Shown: positions 15,646 to 24,397 of the stretch, piece after piece
How positions within the stretch are numbered: the stretch's first letter is position 1
Layout: the number at the start of each line of letters is the position of its first letter
Program-made: the position numbers and the translations under genes
DNA from: Ruminococcus_G sp050944435
Lineage (GTDB): Bacteria; Bacillota; Clostridia; Lachnospirales; Lachnospiraceae
Direction of reading: 5' to 3'
DNA length: 64,000 nt
Assembly (NCBI GenBank): GCA_050944435.1
Contig: JBMNRB010000014.1
Location: 1-64,000 of the forward strand
The notes under the pieces: generated by a model
Database searches by the model: none
Told to the model about the DNA's origin: nothing
Seen by the model: only the letters and a program-made list of their open reading frames with translations

Positions 15646-15924
15646 TTAACAACGGCCTCCTTTCTTTTCCCATGGCCAGGGAGCGGAAATCCACTGCCAG
15701 CGGGAGCTTTGTGCATCGTTGGCGGTATCAATGGTCAGAGGAGCGAAACGGCGGGCATATTCCGCCAGAGCTTCATTTCTGTTTTTCAAGTTTTCCCGGA
15801 GGCAGGCCATAGCCTGCTGGTTATTGGGATGGCTGTTGAGAAACAGCACAAGATCGTTGACGGCAAAACTGAACTCGTCAATCCACTGTAAGAGCTGAGC
15901 TTCGCTTGGGGATTTTGACATCAT
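15646..15924 (-). CDS. cotJB: Spore coat protein CotJB
   Basis: A 92-residue CotJB-family protein. It has LLQWIDEFSFAVNDLVLFLNSHPNNQQAM near the N-terminus, then LAEYARRFAPLTIDTAN and a Trp-rich W-W-P-W-P-W end. The start is ATG 15924 or the next codon (15921), behind GAGGTG. It overlaps the end of cotJA by 4 bases. CotJB is a small inner-coat protein that works with CotJA and CotJC in the coat of Bacillus and Clostridium spores. Confidence 0.9.
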   Translation of the reverse strand: MMSKSPSEAQLLQWIDEFSFAVNDLVLFLNSHPNNQQAMACLRENLKNRNEALAEYARRFAPLTIDTANDAQSSRWQWISAPWPWEKKGGRC

Positions 15925-16202
15925 CTTCTGACACCTCGCTTTCCGCAGAATGGTTTGCAGAGTTCCGGAAATACAGTGCCCATTTTCAGTGCGCGGCAGG
16001 AGTCGAAAGTGGTATTGAATTCCTGCATAGGTACGTATGCCATGGCCGGAATCATCTGATCAACGTGACGATACATGTTGTCTTGGGAACAGAACTGATT
16101 GACGGTGCGCTGGCTGGAGATCTGTGGCATCTGGTTCTGGCCCGCCGGATTTTTCTGATACCGTGACCGGGGATCCGGCCGATTCATGGTGTATCTATCC
16201 AT
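15921..16202 (-). CDS. cotJA: Spore coat-associated protein CotJA
   Basis: A 93-residue protein whose C-terminal half is the CotJA signature: MAYVPMQEFNTTFDSCRAL, GTVFPELCKPF. The N-terminal half is Gln/Asn/Pro/Arg-rich. ATG 16202 is chosen because AGAAAGG precedes it. An upstream ATG at 16226 would lie within a few bases of the predicted sigma-E start. It is the first gene of cotJA-cotJB-cotJC-sodC. Confidence 0.85.
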   Translation of the reverse strand: MDRYTMNRPDPRSRYQKNPAGQNQMPQISSQRTVNQFCSQDNMYRHVDQMIPAMAYVPMQEFNTTFDSCRALKMGTVFPELCKPFCGKRGVRR

Positions 16203-16236
16203 AAGAACTGCCTTTCTTGGTTTCATATTTCATTAT

Positions 16237-16264
16237 ATATTATGACGGCAGGTATAAAATGTGA
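16237..16264 (-). promoter_or_regulatory. Candidate sigma-E promoter of the cotJ operon
   Basis: On the minus strand TCACATT (plus 16258-16264) and CATAATAT (plus 16237-16244) are 13 bp apart, close to the sigma-E pattern (TCATATT, CATAnnAT). It lies just upstream of cotJA and about 30 bp before the divergent hydrolase gene. Confidence 0.6.
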
Positions 16265-16290
16265 GCACGCCGCATAGAAGAGGAGAAACG

Positions 16291-17100
16291 GTGAATACAA
16301 AATTGATTATGCTGGGAACCGGCAATGCGCTGGTGACTCAATGTTACAATACATGTTTTGCGATAAAACAGGAAACAGAGTACTTTCTGGTGGACGCAGG
16401 GGGCGGGAATGGAATTCTCACTCAGATGGAGAAGGCGAAAATCCCCTTTGAAAAGGTGAGAGCCATGTTCATTTCTCATGCCCATACCGATCATGTCCTG
16501 GGAACTATCTGGGTGATCAGGATCATTGCCTCCAGAATAAGAAGCGGTCAGTACGATAAAACGTTTCATGTATATTGTCATGAAGAGCTGGCTGCTCTGG
16601 TTCAATCCTTCTGCCGTGAACTGCTTCCGGCAAAACTGGTGAAACTGTTTCAGGATAAGATTAAGTTTCATGTGATTGAAGATGGACAGGAAGTGAAAAA
16701 AATGGGAATACAATTTCGTTTTTTTGATATCGGATCGGTTAAAGCGAAACAGTTTGGGTTCCGGGCGCAGCTTCCTGATGGGCAGAGTCTTACTTTCTTG
16801 GGGGATGAACCCTTTCACCGACAGAATTATGACCAGGCGGTGAAAAGCGACTGGCTGATGAGCGAGGCCTTTTGTCTGTATGAGGAGAGAGAACGGTTTA
16901 ACCCTTATGAAAAATCCCACAGCACGGCAAGGGATGCAGGAAAATCGGCGGCTGCTCTTAAGGCGGGCAGACTGATTCTGTTCCACACAGAGGACAGCGA
17001 TTTGCAGCGCCGGAAGGAGCGCTATACCCGGGAAGCGGCTTTGGAATTTTCCGGTCCGGTATATGTGCCCGATGATCTTGAAGAAATTGAATTGAAATAG
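16291..17100 (+). CDS. MBL-fold metallo-hydrolase, RNase Z-like
   Basis: A 269-residue hydrolase. GTG 16291 is preferred because GAGGAG lies 8 bases upstream; an open frame extends to 16261. The zinc motif HAHTDHVLG is near residue 69, preceded by FLVDAGGGNG, and LTFLGDEPF and SHSTARDAG follow with further ligands. The layout is that of RNase Z and ElaC-like phosphodiesterases. It lacks the long exosite arm of true tRNase Z and ends in a short HTED segment, so the substrate is uncertain. It is divergent from cotJA and followed 28 bp later by the GDPD gene. Confidence 0.82.
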   Translation: MNTKLIMLGTGNALVTQCYNTCFAIKQETEYFLVDAGGGNGILTQMEKAKIPFEKVRAMFISHAHTDHVLGTIWVIRIIASRIRSGQYDKTFHVYCHEELAALVQSFCRELLPAKLVKLFQDKIKFHVIEDGQEVKKMGIQFRFFDIGSVKAKQFGFRAQLPDGQSLTFLGDEPFHRQNYDQAVKSDWLMSEAFCLYEERERFNPYEKSHSTARDAGKSAAALKAGRLILFHTEDSDLQRRKERYTREAALEFSGPVYVPDDLEEIELK

Positions 17101-17128
17101 GGACAGAGCAAAGGATATGTGATCATTC

Positions 17129-18922
17129 ATGAAAGGTATCTTAAAAAGTGTTTGGCAGATTGGAAAAAAGAATGGAATCAGCTTGGTCCTTTTTGAAATA
17201 CTTTACCGATCGGCGGTAACGGCGGCCATTTGGCTGCTGGCAAACTGGCTGATTCGGGTACTCCTGAAAAGACAGGGGTTCAGTTATCTGACGGCGGAAA
17301 ATTACAGCAGATTCATCCTTCATCCGCTGACCTTGGTCTGTCTGGCTCTTATGACTGTGCTGCTGGCCTTTTTTATGCTTATTGAGATATCTGCCGTCTT
17401 CTGGGCGGTTCAGTGCTCGGTAAACGATCAAAAGGTACACGCCCTTGCCATGGCAAAACAGGGAATCGTAAAGGGAGTTGGGTTTATCCGGCGTCATCCA
17501 TTTTTCTGGCCGGTATATATCCTTGGCACCCTTCCTTTTCTTGGACTGCACTTTATTATTTGGGAAATTATAAACGTCAGGATATTGGAATTTACAGCGC
17601 TGCAGATTTACAAAGCATTTCCCTGGAAATGGGTGCTGTTTTTGCTCTGTGCGTTGGTGCTGGCAGGTTCTGTGGTGATTTCATTTTCCCTGCCCTACTG
17701 CATAGCGGAAGGAAAAAGAATCCGTACGGGACTGAAAATAGCGGCCGCAAGGCTGAAAAGGCGTGCGGGCCGGTATGCGGCGGGAGTTCTGGCGATGCAG
17801 GGACTGACTCTTCTTATCACTGCGGCGGCATATCTGATCCTTTCCCTGATTGTGGTTGTTGTAATCTATATTTTTATGAAACCTTCTGCACGGGTCAGCG
17901 GAGTTCTTGTCTATGGCGCTCAGGCCCAGAATTTTGTGGCCATATTTGCAGGCTCCGCCGGTATTGTAACCGGTCTGTTAAGTGTGGGAGCCATCTACTT
18001 TCCAGGGCGGGGACGGCGATATCTGAAGGAGGAAGACGCCGACAGATTTTTTTCCAAGCGAATACCGGTGTATCTGCTGACGGCGGTTCTGGTCGGGGCG
18101 GAAGCAGCGGTTTTTTCCTACTATACTTTTTTTGTGGGGCAGATAAACAATACGGTTCTGGATTCTTTTAAGGTGACGGCTCACCGGGGAGGAGCGCTTA
18201 TGGCGCCGGAAAATACCATGAGTGCGGTGAAATATGCAGTGGAATCCATGTCGGATTATGCGGAAATCGATGTGCAGGAAACGGAAGACGACGTGCTGGT
18301 TCTCCTTCATGATTCCAGTTTGAAAAGAACAACAGGATATAACGGGAATATATGGGAGATGACATACCAGGAAGTGGCTCAGTTGGATGCGGGGGTAAAA
18401 TTCAACAGCCGATTTCTGGGAGAGCAGGTTCCTACGCTGGATGAAATCATTGAGTACAGCCGGGGAAAAATCGGACTGAATATTGAAGTGAAAAATAACG
18501 GTCATAATCAGAACATTGTCAGCAAGGTAGTTCAGTGCCTGGAGGAACATGATTTTGTGGATCAGTGCGTACTGACTTCCATGAATTATTCTTTCCTGCA
18601 GCAGGCCAAGGAACTGAATCCGGACATTCGGACGGGATATATTATGACCATGACTTACGGGGGCGTCAGCGATATTGAGGCGGCTGATTTTTTCAGTGTG
18701 AAATATACGTATGTGACGGGAGCATTTGTGCAGGAGGCCCATAGCTGCGGAAAAGAAGTGCACGCATGGACAGTAAATTATCCCGGAGATATCAAAAGGA
18801 TGATTACCTACGGGGTGGATGGAATCATCACAGACGATCCGGCCCTGGCTCATGAAATTTATCTGGATGAAGGGGAGAGTCAGACAGGATTCGGAAGTTT
18901 GCTGCAGTATGCCATAAAATAA
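17129..18922 (+). CDS. Membrane-anchored glycerophosphodiester phosphodiesterase
   Basis: A 597-residue protein. Residues 1 to about 345 hold several hydrophobic helices (for example near 20-45, 75-95, 128-150, 170-195, 220-250, 260-285 and 315-335). The C-terminal GDPD domain starts at TAHRGGALMAPENT (near 353) and has the EIDVQETEDDVLVLLHD metal and catalytic residues, then GLNIEVKNNG, and VNYPGDIKRMI with GVDGIITDDP near the end. It would release glycerol phosphate from phosphodiesters or teichoic-acid-like polymers outside the membrane. The ribosome site (AAAGGA, 13 bases away) is poorly spaced. Confidence 0.9.
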   Translation: MKGILKSVWQIGKKNGISLVLFEILYRSAVTAAIWLLANWLIRVLLKRQGFSYLTAENYSRFILHPLTLVCLALMTVLLAFFMLIEISAVFWAVQCSVNDQKVHALAMAKQGIVKGVGFIRRHPFFWPVYILGTLPFLGLHFIIWEIINVRILEFTALQIYKAFPWKWVLFLLCALVLAGSVVISFSLPYCIAEGKRIRTGLKIAAARLKRRAGRYAAGVLAMQGLTLLITAAAYLILSLIVVVVIYIFMKPSARVSGVLVYGAQAQNFVAIFAGSAGIVTGLLSVGAIYFPGRGRRYLKEEDADRFFSKRIPVYLLTAVLVGAEAAVFSYYTFFVGQINNTVLDSFKVTAHRGGALMAPENTMSAVKYAVESMSDYAEIDVQETEDDVLVLLHDSSLKRTTGYNGNIWEMTYQEVAQLDAGVKFNSRFLGEQVPTLDEIIEYSRGKIGLNIEVKNNGHNQNIVSKVVQCLEEHDFVDQCVLTSMNYSFLQQAKELNPDIRTGYIMTMTYGGVSDIEAADFFSVKYTYVTGAFVQEAHSCGKEVHAWTVNYPGDIKRMITYGVDGIITDDPALAHEIYLDEGESQTGFGSLLQYAIK

Positions 18923-18927
18923 AAAGT

Positions 18928-18955
18928 TTGATTTCTGAAAAAATCATGCTATACT
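18928..18955 (+). promoter_or_regulatory. Promoter of the SEDS gene
   Basis: TTGATT (18928-18933) and TATACT (18950-18955) are 16 bp apart, with a TGC just before the -10 box (extended -10). Confidence 0.6.
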
Positions 18956-18980
18956 AACAGATAAAGTTGGTAAAAGGATT

Positions 18981-20162
18981 GTGATTGAAATGCGAAAAGC
19001 AATTGGAAAATTTATCAGCCAGATGCGGAAAAAAACAGATTATTATGATTATAACCTGCTGGCCGTGGTAATCCTGCTGATCTGCTTCGGTCTGGTCATG
19101 CTGTACAGCACCAGCGCCTATGAAGCGGAGACAAGGTTCGGGGATGATATGTATTATTTTGGCCGGCAGGCGCTGATCAGTCTGGCAGCCGTTATCATAG
19201 CCGTCATTATTTCAAAATTTGATTACCATATTCTGATCAAACTGTCAGGTTTTATTTTCCTGGTGGCTTTCGTGCTTATGGCCATGGTAAAATGGTCGCC
19301 GCTGGGCGTTGAAGTCAACGGCGCGAGGCGTTGGCTGAAGCTGGGAATGCAGTTCCAGCCTTCTGAGATTGCTAAAATCGCCATCATTACATATCTTCCT
19401 GTGGTGATCATCAGTATGGGCAGGAAAATGAAAAGCTTAAAGGGAGTTCTCTTTTTGCTGTTTTTAGGGGTGATACAGGCGGGCGGAGCTTATCTGCTGA
19501 CCGACAACTTAAGTACGGGTCTGATTATCGGAGGGATTACCGTAATTCTGATCTTTATTTCCCATCCGAAAACGAAGCCTTTTTTAATTACCCTGGGAGT
19601 AGGGAGCGTTATAATTGCGGCGGCGGTGGCTTACCTGGCGCTTACCGTCGACAGCAGCAGCAGTTTCCGTATCCAGAGGGTTCTGGTGTGGTTAAGGCCG
19701 GAAGAGTATACCTCATCGGGAGGCTATCAGGTAATGCAGGCGCTCTACGCTATCGGTTCCGGAGGTATTTTTGGAAAGGGTCTGGGAAACAGTACCCAGA
19801 AGCTGGGTCCGGTTCCGGAGGCGCAGAACGATATGATCTTTTCCATTGTCTGTGAGGAGCTGGGAATTTTTGGCGGAGTGATGCTGCTGCTTTTGTTCTG
19901 TTATCTGCTGTATCGACTGTTCTTCATTGCCCAGAATGCGCCGGATCTTTATGGATCTTTGCTGGTGACGGGCATTTTTGCCCACATCGCCCTTCAGGTT
20001 ATTTTGAATATTGCCGTTGTGATTAACCTCATTCCCACGACTGGAATCACCTTGCCCTTCATCAGTTACGGGGGTACTTCGGTACTGTTTTTGATGGTGG
20101 AGATGGGGATTGCCTTAAGCGTATCGCGGCAGATTAAATTTCAGGATAAAATTGAGGAATGA
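18981..20162 (+). CDS. SEDS-family peptidoglycan polymerase (FtsW/RodA type)
   Basis: A 393-residue protein with about ten membrane helices. The start is GTG 18981, or possibly ATG 18990; AAAGG at 18973-18977 serves either poorly. Family features: LLICFGLVMLYSTSAY in the first helix, GARRWLKLGMQFQPSEIAK (periplasmic loop with the conserved Gln/Pro/Ser/Glu), and GITLPFISYGGTS near the C-terminus. SEDS proteins polymerise lipid II with a class B PBP. No PBP is adjacent, so the choice between elongation, division and a spore-specific role is open. Confidence 0.9.
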   Translation: MIEMRKAIGKFISQMRKKTDYYDYNLLAVVILLICFGLVMLYSTSAYEAETRFGDDMYYFGRQALISLAAVIIAVIISKFDYHILIKLSGFIFLVAFVLMAMVKWSPLGVEVNGARRWLKLGMQFQPSEIAKIAIITYLPVVIISMGRKMKSLKGVLFLLFLGVIQAGGAYLLTDNLSTGLIIGGITVILIFISHPKTKPFLITLGVGSVIIAAAVAYLALTVDSSSSFRIQRVLVWLRPEEYTSSGGYQVMQALYAIGSGGIFGKGLGNSTQKLGPVPEAQNDMIFSIVCEELGIFGGVMLLLLFCYLLYRLFFIAQNAPDLYGSLLVTGIFAHIALQVILNIAVVINLIPTTGITLPFISYGGTSVLFLMVEMGIALSVSRQIKFQDKIEE

Positions 20163-20177
20163 TTTTGGCAAAATAGG

Positions 20178-20206
20178 TTGACAAATATTAGAAATATGAG
20201 TATGCT
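20178..20206 (+). promoter_or_regulatory. Promoter of acpP
   Basis: TTGACA (20178-20183), 17 bp, TATGCT (20201-20206). The leader to the gene start is about 70 bases. Confidence 0.7.
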
Positions 20207-20281
20207 TTGAGCATATAGGGTACATGTTGTGTTGGATATCAGCGGCATGACATATTTTGGATGTATAAAGGAGAGAAGGAT

Positions 20282-20515
20282 ATGTTTGAGAAAATGAAAG
20301 AGATTATTGCAGAGCAGTTGAACTGCGATGCCAATACGATTTTCCCGGATACTTCATTTAAGGATGATCTGGGGGCTGATTCCCTGGATTTGTTTGAGCT
20401 GGTGATGGCTTTGGAAGAAGAATATTCCATTGAGATCCCGTCGGATGATCTGGCTGATCTCCAGACAGTGGGCGATGTGGTAGAGTATTTGAAGACAAAA
20501 GGTGTGGAGGAATAA
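20282..20515 (+). CDS. acpP: Acyl carrier protein
   Basis: A 77-residue acidic protein. ATG 20282 follows AGGAGAG. The phosphopantetheine Ser is in GADSLDLFELV, and the FPDTSFKDDL helix before it is typical of fatty-acid ACPs. It is not in a fab cluster here: gltX follows 48 bp later, and a phosphopantetheinyl transferase that could charge it lies 3.3 kb downstream in the same direction. It may be a second ACP of this genome, or the main one. Confidence 0.92.
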   Translation: MFEKMKEIIAEQLNCDANTIFPDTSFKDDLGADSLDLFELVMALEEEYSIEIPSDDLADLQTVGDVVEYLKTKGVEE

Positions 20516-20563
20516 TCCACGCCTTTATTATCGTTATCATTTTTTATGATGAAGGAGGAACTT

Positions 20564-22015
20564 ATGACAAAAGTAAAAACCAGGTTTGCGCCCAGCCCCA
20601 CAGGCAGAATGCATGTGGGAAATTTAAGAACGGCGCTGTATGCTTATCTGATTGCAAAACATGCAGGCGGAGATTTTATGCTGCGGATTGAGGATACGGA
20701 TCAGGAACGTTTTCAGGAAGAAGCCCTGGGCATTATTTACCGGACCCTGGAGAAAACCGGCCTGACTCCAGATGAGGGACCGGGCAGGGAAAAAGACTGC
20801 GGCCCCTACGTACAGAGTGAACGGTGTGCCAAGGGAATCTACATGAAGTATGCAAAACAGCTGATTGAGCAGGGGGACGCCTATTATTGTTTCTGCGACA
20901 AAGAGAGGCTGGAATCCCTGAGAACCAATATTTCTGACAAGGAAATAGTGGTGTATGACAAGCATTGTCTTCATCTTTCAAAGGAAGAAGTACAGGCCAA
21001 CCTGGATAAAGGGATGCCCTATGTAATCCGGATCAATATGCCGACGGAGGGCACCACCACTTTCCACGATGAAATTTACGGGGATATCTCCGTTCCCAAT
21101 GAGGAGCTGGACGATATGATTCTGATTAAATCAGATGGATATCCCACCTACAATTTTGCCAACGTGGTGGACGACCATCTGATGGGAATCACTCATGTGG
21201 TAAGGGGAAATGAATATCTTTCCTCGGCGCCGAAATACAATCGCCTGTATGAAGCCTTTGGCTGGGAGGTGCCCGTTTATGTCCACTGCCCGCTGATCAC
21301 CAATGAGGAACATCAGAAACTGAGCAAACGCAGCGGCCATTCTTCCTATGAAGATTTGATTGACCAGGGATTTTTAAGTGAAGCCGTTGTCAACTATGTG
21401 GCGCTGCTGGGCTGGAGCGCTCCGGATAACCGGGAAATCTTTTCGCTGGAGGAGCTGGTGAAAGCTTTTGACTATCATCATATGAGCAAATCGCCGGCGG
21501 TGTTTGACCTGGTGAAATTGAAATGGATGAACGGGGAATACTTAAAGAAAATGGATGGGGATGCCTTTTATGAGATGGCCCTTCCCTATATAAAGGAAGT
21601 GATCACCAAAGATTATGATCTGCGGAAAATTTCCGATATGGTGAAAACCAGAATCGAAGTTTTGCCGGATATCAAAGATCATATTGACTTTTTTGAAGAG
21701 GTTCCCGAATACGACATTTCCATGTATGCCCATAAGAAGAGCAAGACTACGGTGCAGTCTTCCCTCCAGGTATTGAAAGAGGTGCTGCCTATTCTGGAAA
21801 AACAGGAGGACTACAGCAATGACGCCCTGTATGATGTCCTGTCCGCATATCTGAAAGAAAAAGAATATAAGGTAAATTACGTAATGTGGCCCATACGTAC
21901 GGCGGTTTCCGGGAAACAGATGACACCGGCGGGAGCTACCGGCATTATGGAAGTGCTGGGAAAAGAAGAATCGCTGAAACGTATCCGTCAGGCAATTGAG
22001 AAATTAAGCGCATGA
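20564..22015 (+). CDS. gltX: Glutamyl-tRNA synthetase
   Basis: A 483-residue class I synthetase; ATG 20564 follows AAGGAGG. The HIGH-type motif is in APSPTGRMHVGNLRTA near the start and the KMSKS-type motif is HQKLSKRSG near residue 252. It lacks the cysteine cluster of many bacterial GluRS, and the anticodon domain is of the usual length. In Firmicutes this enzyme often also charges tRNA-Gln for later amidation. It overlaps the helicase by 4 bases, so the two are co-translated. Confidence 0.92.
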   Translation: MTKVKTRFAPSPTGRMHVGNLRTALYAYLIAKHAGGDFMLRIEDTDQERFQEEALGIIYRTLEKTGLTPDEGPGREKDCGPYVQSERCAKGIYMKYAKQLIEQGDAYYCFCDKERLESLRTNISDKEIVVYDKHCLHLSKEEVQANLDKGMPYVIRINMPTEGTTTFHDEIYGDISVPNEELDDMILIKSDGYPTYNFANVVDDHLMGITHVVRGNEYLSSAPKYNRLYEAFGWEVPVYVHCPLITNEEHQKLSKRSGHSSYEDLIDQGFLSEAVVNYVALLGWSAPDNREIFSLEELVKAFDYHHMSKSPAVFDLVKLKWMNGEYLKKMDGDAFYEMALPYIKEVITKDYDLRKISDMVKTRIEVLPDIKDHIDFFEEVPEYDISMYAHKKSKTTVQSSLQVLKEVLPILEKQEDYSNDALYDVLSAYLKEKEYKVNYVMWPIRTAVSGKQMTPAGATGIMEVLGKEESLKRIRQAIEKLSA

Positions 22016-23844
22016 ATTTAAATCAGGAACAAAAGAAAGCGGTCCGTCATCAGAAAGGGCCGATGCTGGTTCTGGCCGGTCCCGGTTCCGGGAAAACAGC
22101 GGTGATTACGGCCAGAACCGCTTACTTAATTGAAAAGTGTAATGTTGCTCCTTCATCCATCCTGGTGGTGACTTTTACGAGAGCCGCCGCCGGAGAGATG
22201 AAGGAGCGTTTTTTATCCAGGTCCGGGAAAAAGTATACTCAGGTGCAGTTTGGAACTTTTCATGGAATTTTTTACGGGATTTTAAAACAGGCTTACGGAC
22301 TGAATTCCGGAAACATCATTGGTGAAGGCGACAGGAAGAAACTCCTTGCCCATCTGCTGGCAGACAGCGGGATGGATGTGGAGGATGAGAAAGAAACGCT
22401 GGACTTTCTTGGACAAGAGATCAGTATGGTGAAAACAGAGCAGATTTCACTGGAGCATTTTTATTCCGGAAGCTGTCCGGAAGAAGTATTTCGGGAGATT
22501 TACCGCAGCTATCAGAAGGAACTTGGGAAGAAAAGGCTGCTGGATTTTGATGATTTGATGGTCTGCTGTTATGAACTGTTTGTAAAACGGCCGGATATTC
22601 TGAAAAAGTGGCAGGAACGGTTTCGGTATATTCTGGTGGATGAATTCCAGGATGTTAATCTGCTGCAGTATAAGATTGTCCGTATGCTGGCGTCGCCGGA
22701 GGATAATTTTTTTGCAGTGGGAGATGATGATCAGTCCATTTACCGTTTCCGCGGCGCGAAACCGGAGATTATGTTTTCTTTTCAGAAAGATTATCCCGGA
22801 GGGGAGCAGGTGATTTTGCGGAAAAATTATCGCTGTACAAAGGCCATCGTAAACTGTTCCCAGAGGCTGATCCGGGAGAATGGAAAACGGTTTGAAAAAA
22901 AGCTGGAAACGGATAATGAACAGGGAGAGGCGGTGGAGATCCATCCCTTTTCCGATGAAGAGGCCCAGAATCTGTATCTGGTACAGTCTCTTCAGGAAAA
23001 AATAAAAGAAGGATGCCGGCCGGAAGAGATGGCAGTGCTGTTTCGAACCAATACCGAGAGCAGACAGACGGTGTCCCGTCTTATGGAGTACAATATCCCC
23101 TTTGTGATGCGAGACTCCCTTCCCAATTTATATGAACACTGGATTGCCAGGCAGATTCTTGCTTACCTGCGTTTGTCCAAGGGCGGCAGACAAAGAAGCG
23201 ATTTTCTGATGATTATGAATAAGCCCAACCGCTACATATCCAGAGAAGCCCTTTATGAGAGTAAAGTATCCTTCGAATCTCTTTATCAGTTTTATGAGGA
23301 AAAAGAGTGGATGTGTGAGCGGATAGAAAAACTGGAGGAAGACTTAAAAAGGATGGGGAGAATGGCGCCTTTTGCCGCCATCAACTATCTTTGCTGCGGA
23401 ATGGAATACCGGGAATATATTATAGAGTATGCCAGAAAGAGGAAGATAAGGGAGGAAGAACTGTTGGAAATACTGGATGAAATCCAGGAAAGCAGCCGAA
23501 ATTTCCGTACTTTCGAAGAGTGGTGCGCTCACATCCAGGAGTACACCCTTATGCTGCAGAGACAGAAGAATTCCAGGGATGCCGCCGGCGTTGTTCTTTC
23601 GACGCTTCACGGTGCAAAGGGACTGGAATATGATCACGTCTATATTCTGAATGTCAATGAGGGAATCATACCCTATCATAAAGCAGTGCTGGAGGAAGAA
23701 CTGGAAGAGGAAAGACGTCTTCTCTATGTGGGGATGACCAGAGCCAGGAAGAGCCTTCATCTTTTTTATCCCGAGAAACGATACCGGAAAAACCGGAAAC
23801 CGTCCAGATTTCTGGAGGAAATACTGGGGGAGGAAATTTCATGA
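22012..23844 (+). CDS. UvrD/PcrA-type superfamily I DNA helicase
   Basis: A 610-residue 3'-5' helicase. Motif I is LAGPGSGKTAVI (near 22), motif II LVDEFQDVN, motif III GDDDQSIYRFRGA, motif IV LRKNYRC, motif V STLHGAKGLEYDHVYI and motif VI RRLLYVGMTRARK. It is shorter than PcrA (about 730 residues) and lacks its C-terminal extension. It probably acts in repair or in clearing replication blocks as one of several paralogs. Confidence 0.9.
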   Translation: MNLNQEQKKAVRHQKGPMLVLAGPGSGKTAVITARTAYLIEKCNVAPSSILVVTFTRAAAGEMKERFLSRSGKKYTQVQFGTFHGIFYGILKQAYGLNSGNIIGEGDRKKLLAHLLADSGMDVEDEKETLDFLGQEISMVKTEQISLEHFYSGSCPEEVFREIYRSYQKELGKKRLLDFDDLMVCCYELFVKRPDILKKWQERFRYILVDEFQDVNLLQYKIVRMLASPEDNFFAVGDDDQSIYRFRGAKPEIMFSFQKDYPGGEQVILRKNYRCTKAIVNCSQRLIRENGKRFEKKLETDNEQGEAVEIHPFSDEEAQNLYLVQSLQEKIKEGCRPEEMAVLFRTNTESRQTVSRLMEYNIPFVMRDSLPNLYEHWIARQILAYLRLSKGGRQRSDFLMIMNKPNRYISREALYESKVSFESLYQFYEEKEWMCERIEKLEEDLKRMGRMAPFAAINYLCCGMEYREYIIEYARKRKIREEELLEILDEIQESSRNFRTFEEWCAHIQEYTLMLQRQKNSRDAAGVVLSTLHGAKGLEYDHVYILNVNEGIIPYHKAVLEEELEEERRLLYVGMTRARKSLHLFYPEKRYRKNRKPSRFLEEILGEEIS

Positions 23845-24356
23845 TTCATATCTATGCAGACAGGACGAAAAAAGGAGAAGAGCATGAGGCGGGCAGGCGT
23901 CTTCTGAAAGCAGGACTGAAGGAGCAGTTCGGCGTAGAAGTAAGGGAGGAGGAAATCGGCCGTTCCGGTAAAGGGAAGCCCTATCTGAAGAAACAGCCCG
24001 GGATCTTCTTCAATATCAGTCATTCTGGAGAATTTGCAGTCTGTGCTCTGGCACATGCCCCCCTGGGGGTGGATATTGAGCGTCACAGAGAGATTCGTTT
24101 TGAACGGGTGGGAAGGAAATTTCTGACGGAAGAAGAGTGGAAGATCTGGGAGAAAAGTTCCGATGCTCAGCGATATTTTTTTGATCAATGGGTGAAAAGG
24201 GAGGCATATCTGAAATGGAAGGGGACAGGGATTGACCGGGATTTAAGAACGCTGGAATTCGACGGCTTCGGTGAATTCTTCCCTCTGGCGGATAATTACA
24301 GCGCCGCTGTATGGACCGAAAAGCCTGCCTGCCTTTGCCTTCATTTTCTATTCTAA
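23841..24356 (+). CDS. 4'-phosphopantetheinyl transferase (Sfp type)
   Basis: A 171-residue enzyme that moves phosphopantetheine from CoA to a carrier-protein Ser. The magnesium motif is GVDIERHR and the catalytic helix is FFDQWVKREAYLKWKGTGI, both diagnostic of the Sfp/Gsp class. The short N-terminal half (about 75 residues before GVDIE) makes it smaller than Sfp. It overlaps the helicase by 4 bases and is 3.3 kb from acpP. No peptide or polyketide synthase is in the window, so its partner may be the ACP. Confidence 0.9.
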   Translation: MIHIYADRTKKGEEHEAGRRLLKAGLKEQFGVEVREEEIGRSGKGKPYLKKQPGIFFNISHSGEFAVCALAHAPLGVDIERHREIRFERVGRKFLTEEEWKIWEKSSDAQRYFFDQWVKREAYLKWKGTGIDRDLRTLEFDGFGEFFPLADNYSAAVWTEKPACLCLHFLF

Positions 24357-24370
24357 AATTAAAATCTTCT

Positions 24371-24378
24371 CATATATT
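24371..24378 (+). promoter_or_regulatory. Possible sigma-E -10 box of the spoIIIA operon
   Basis: CATATATT lies about 20 bp before the spoIIIAA start. A convincing -35 is not visible. In other spore formers this operon is read by sigma-E, so the site is plausible but weak. Confidence 0.3.
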
Positions 24379-24397
24379 GTTTTAAGAGGTGAATGGT

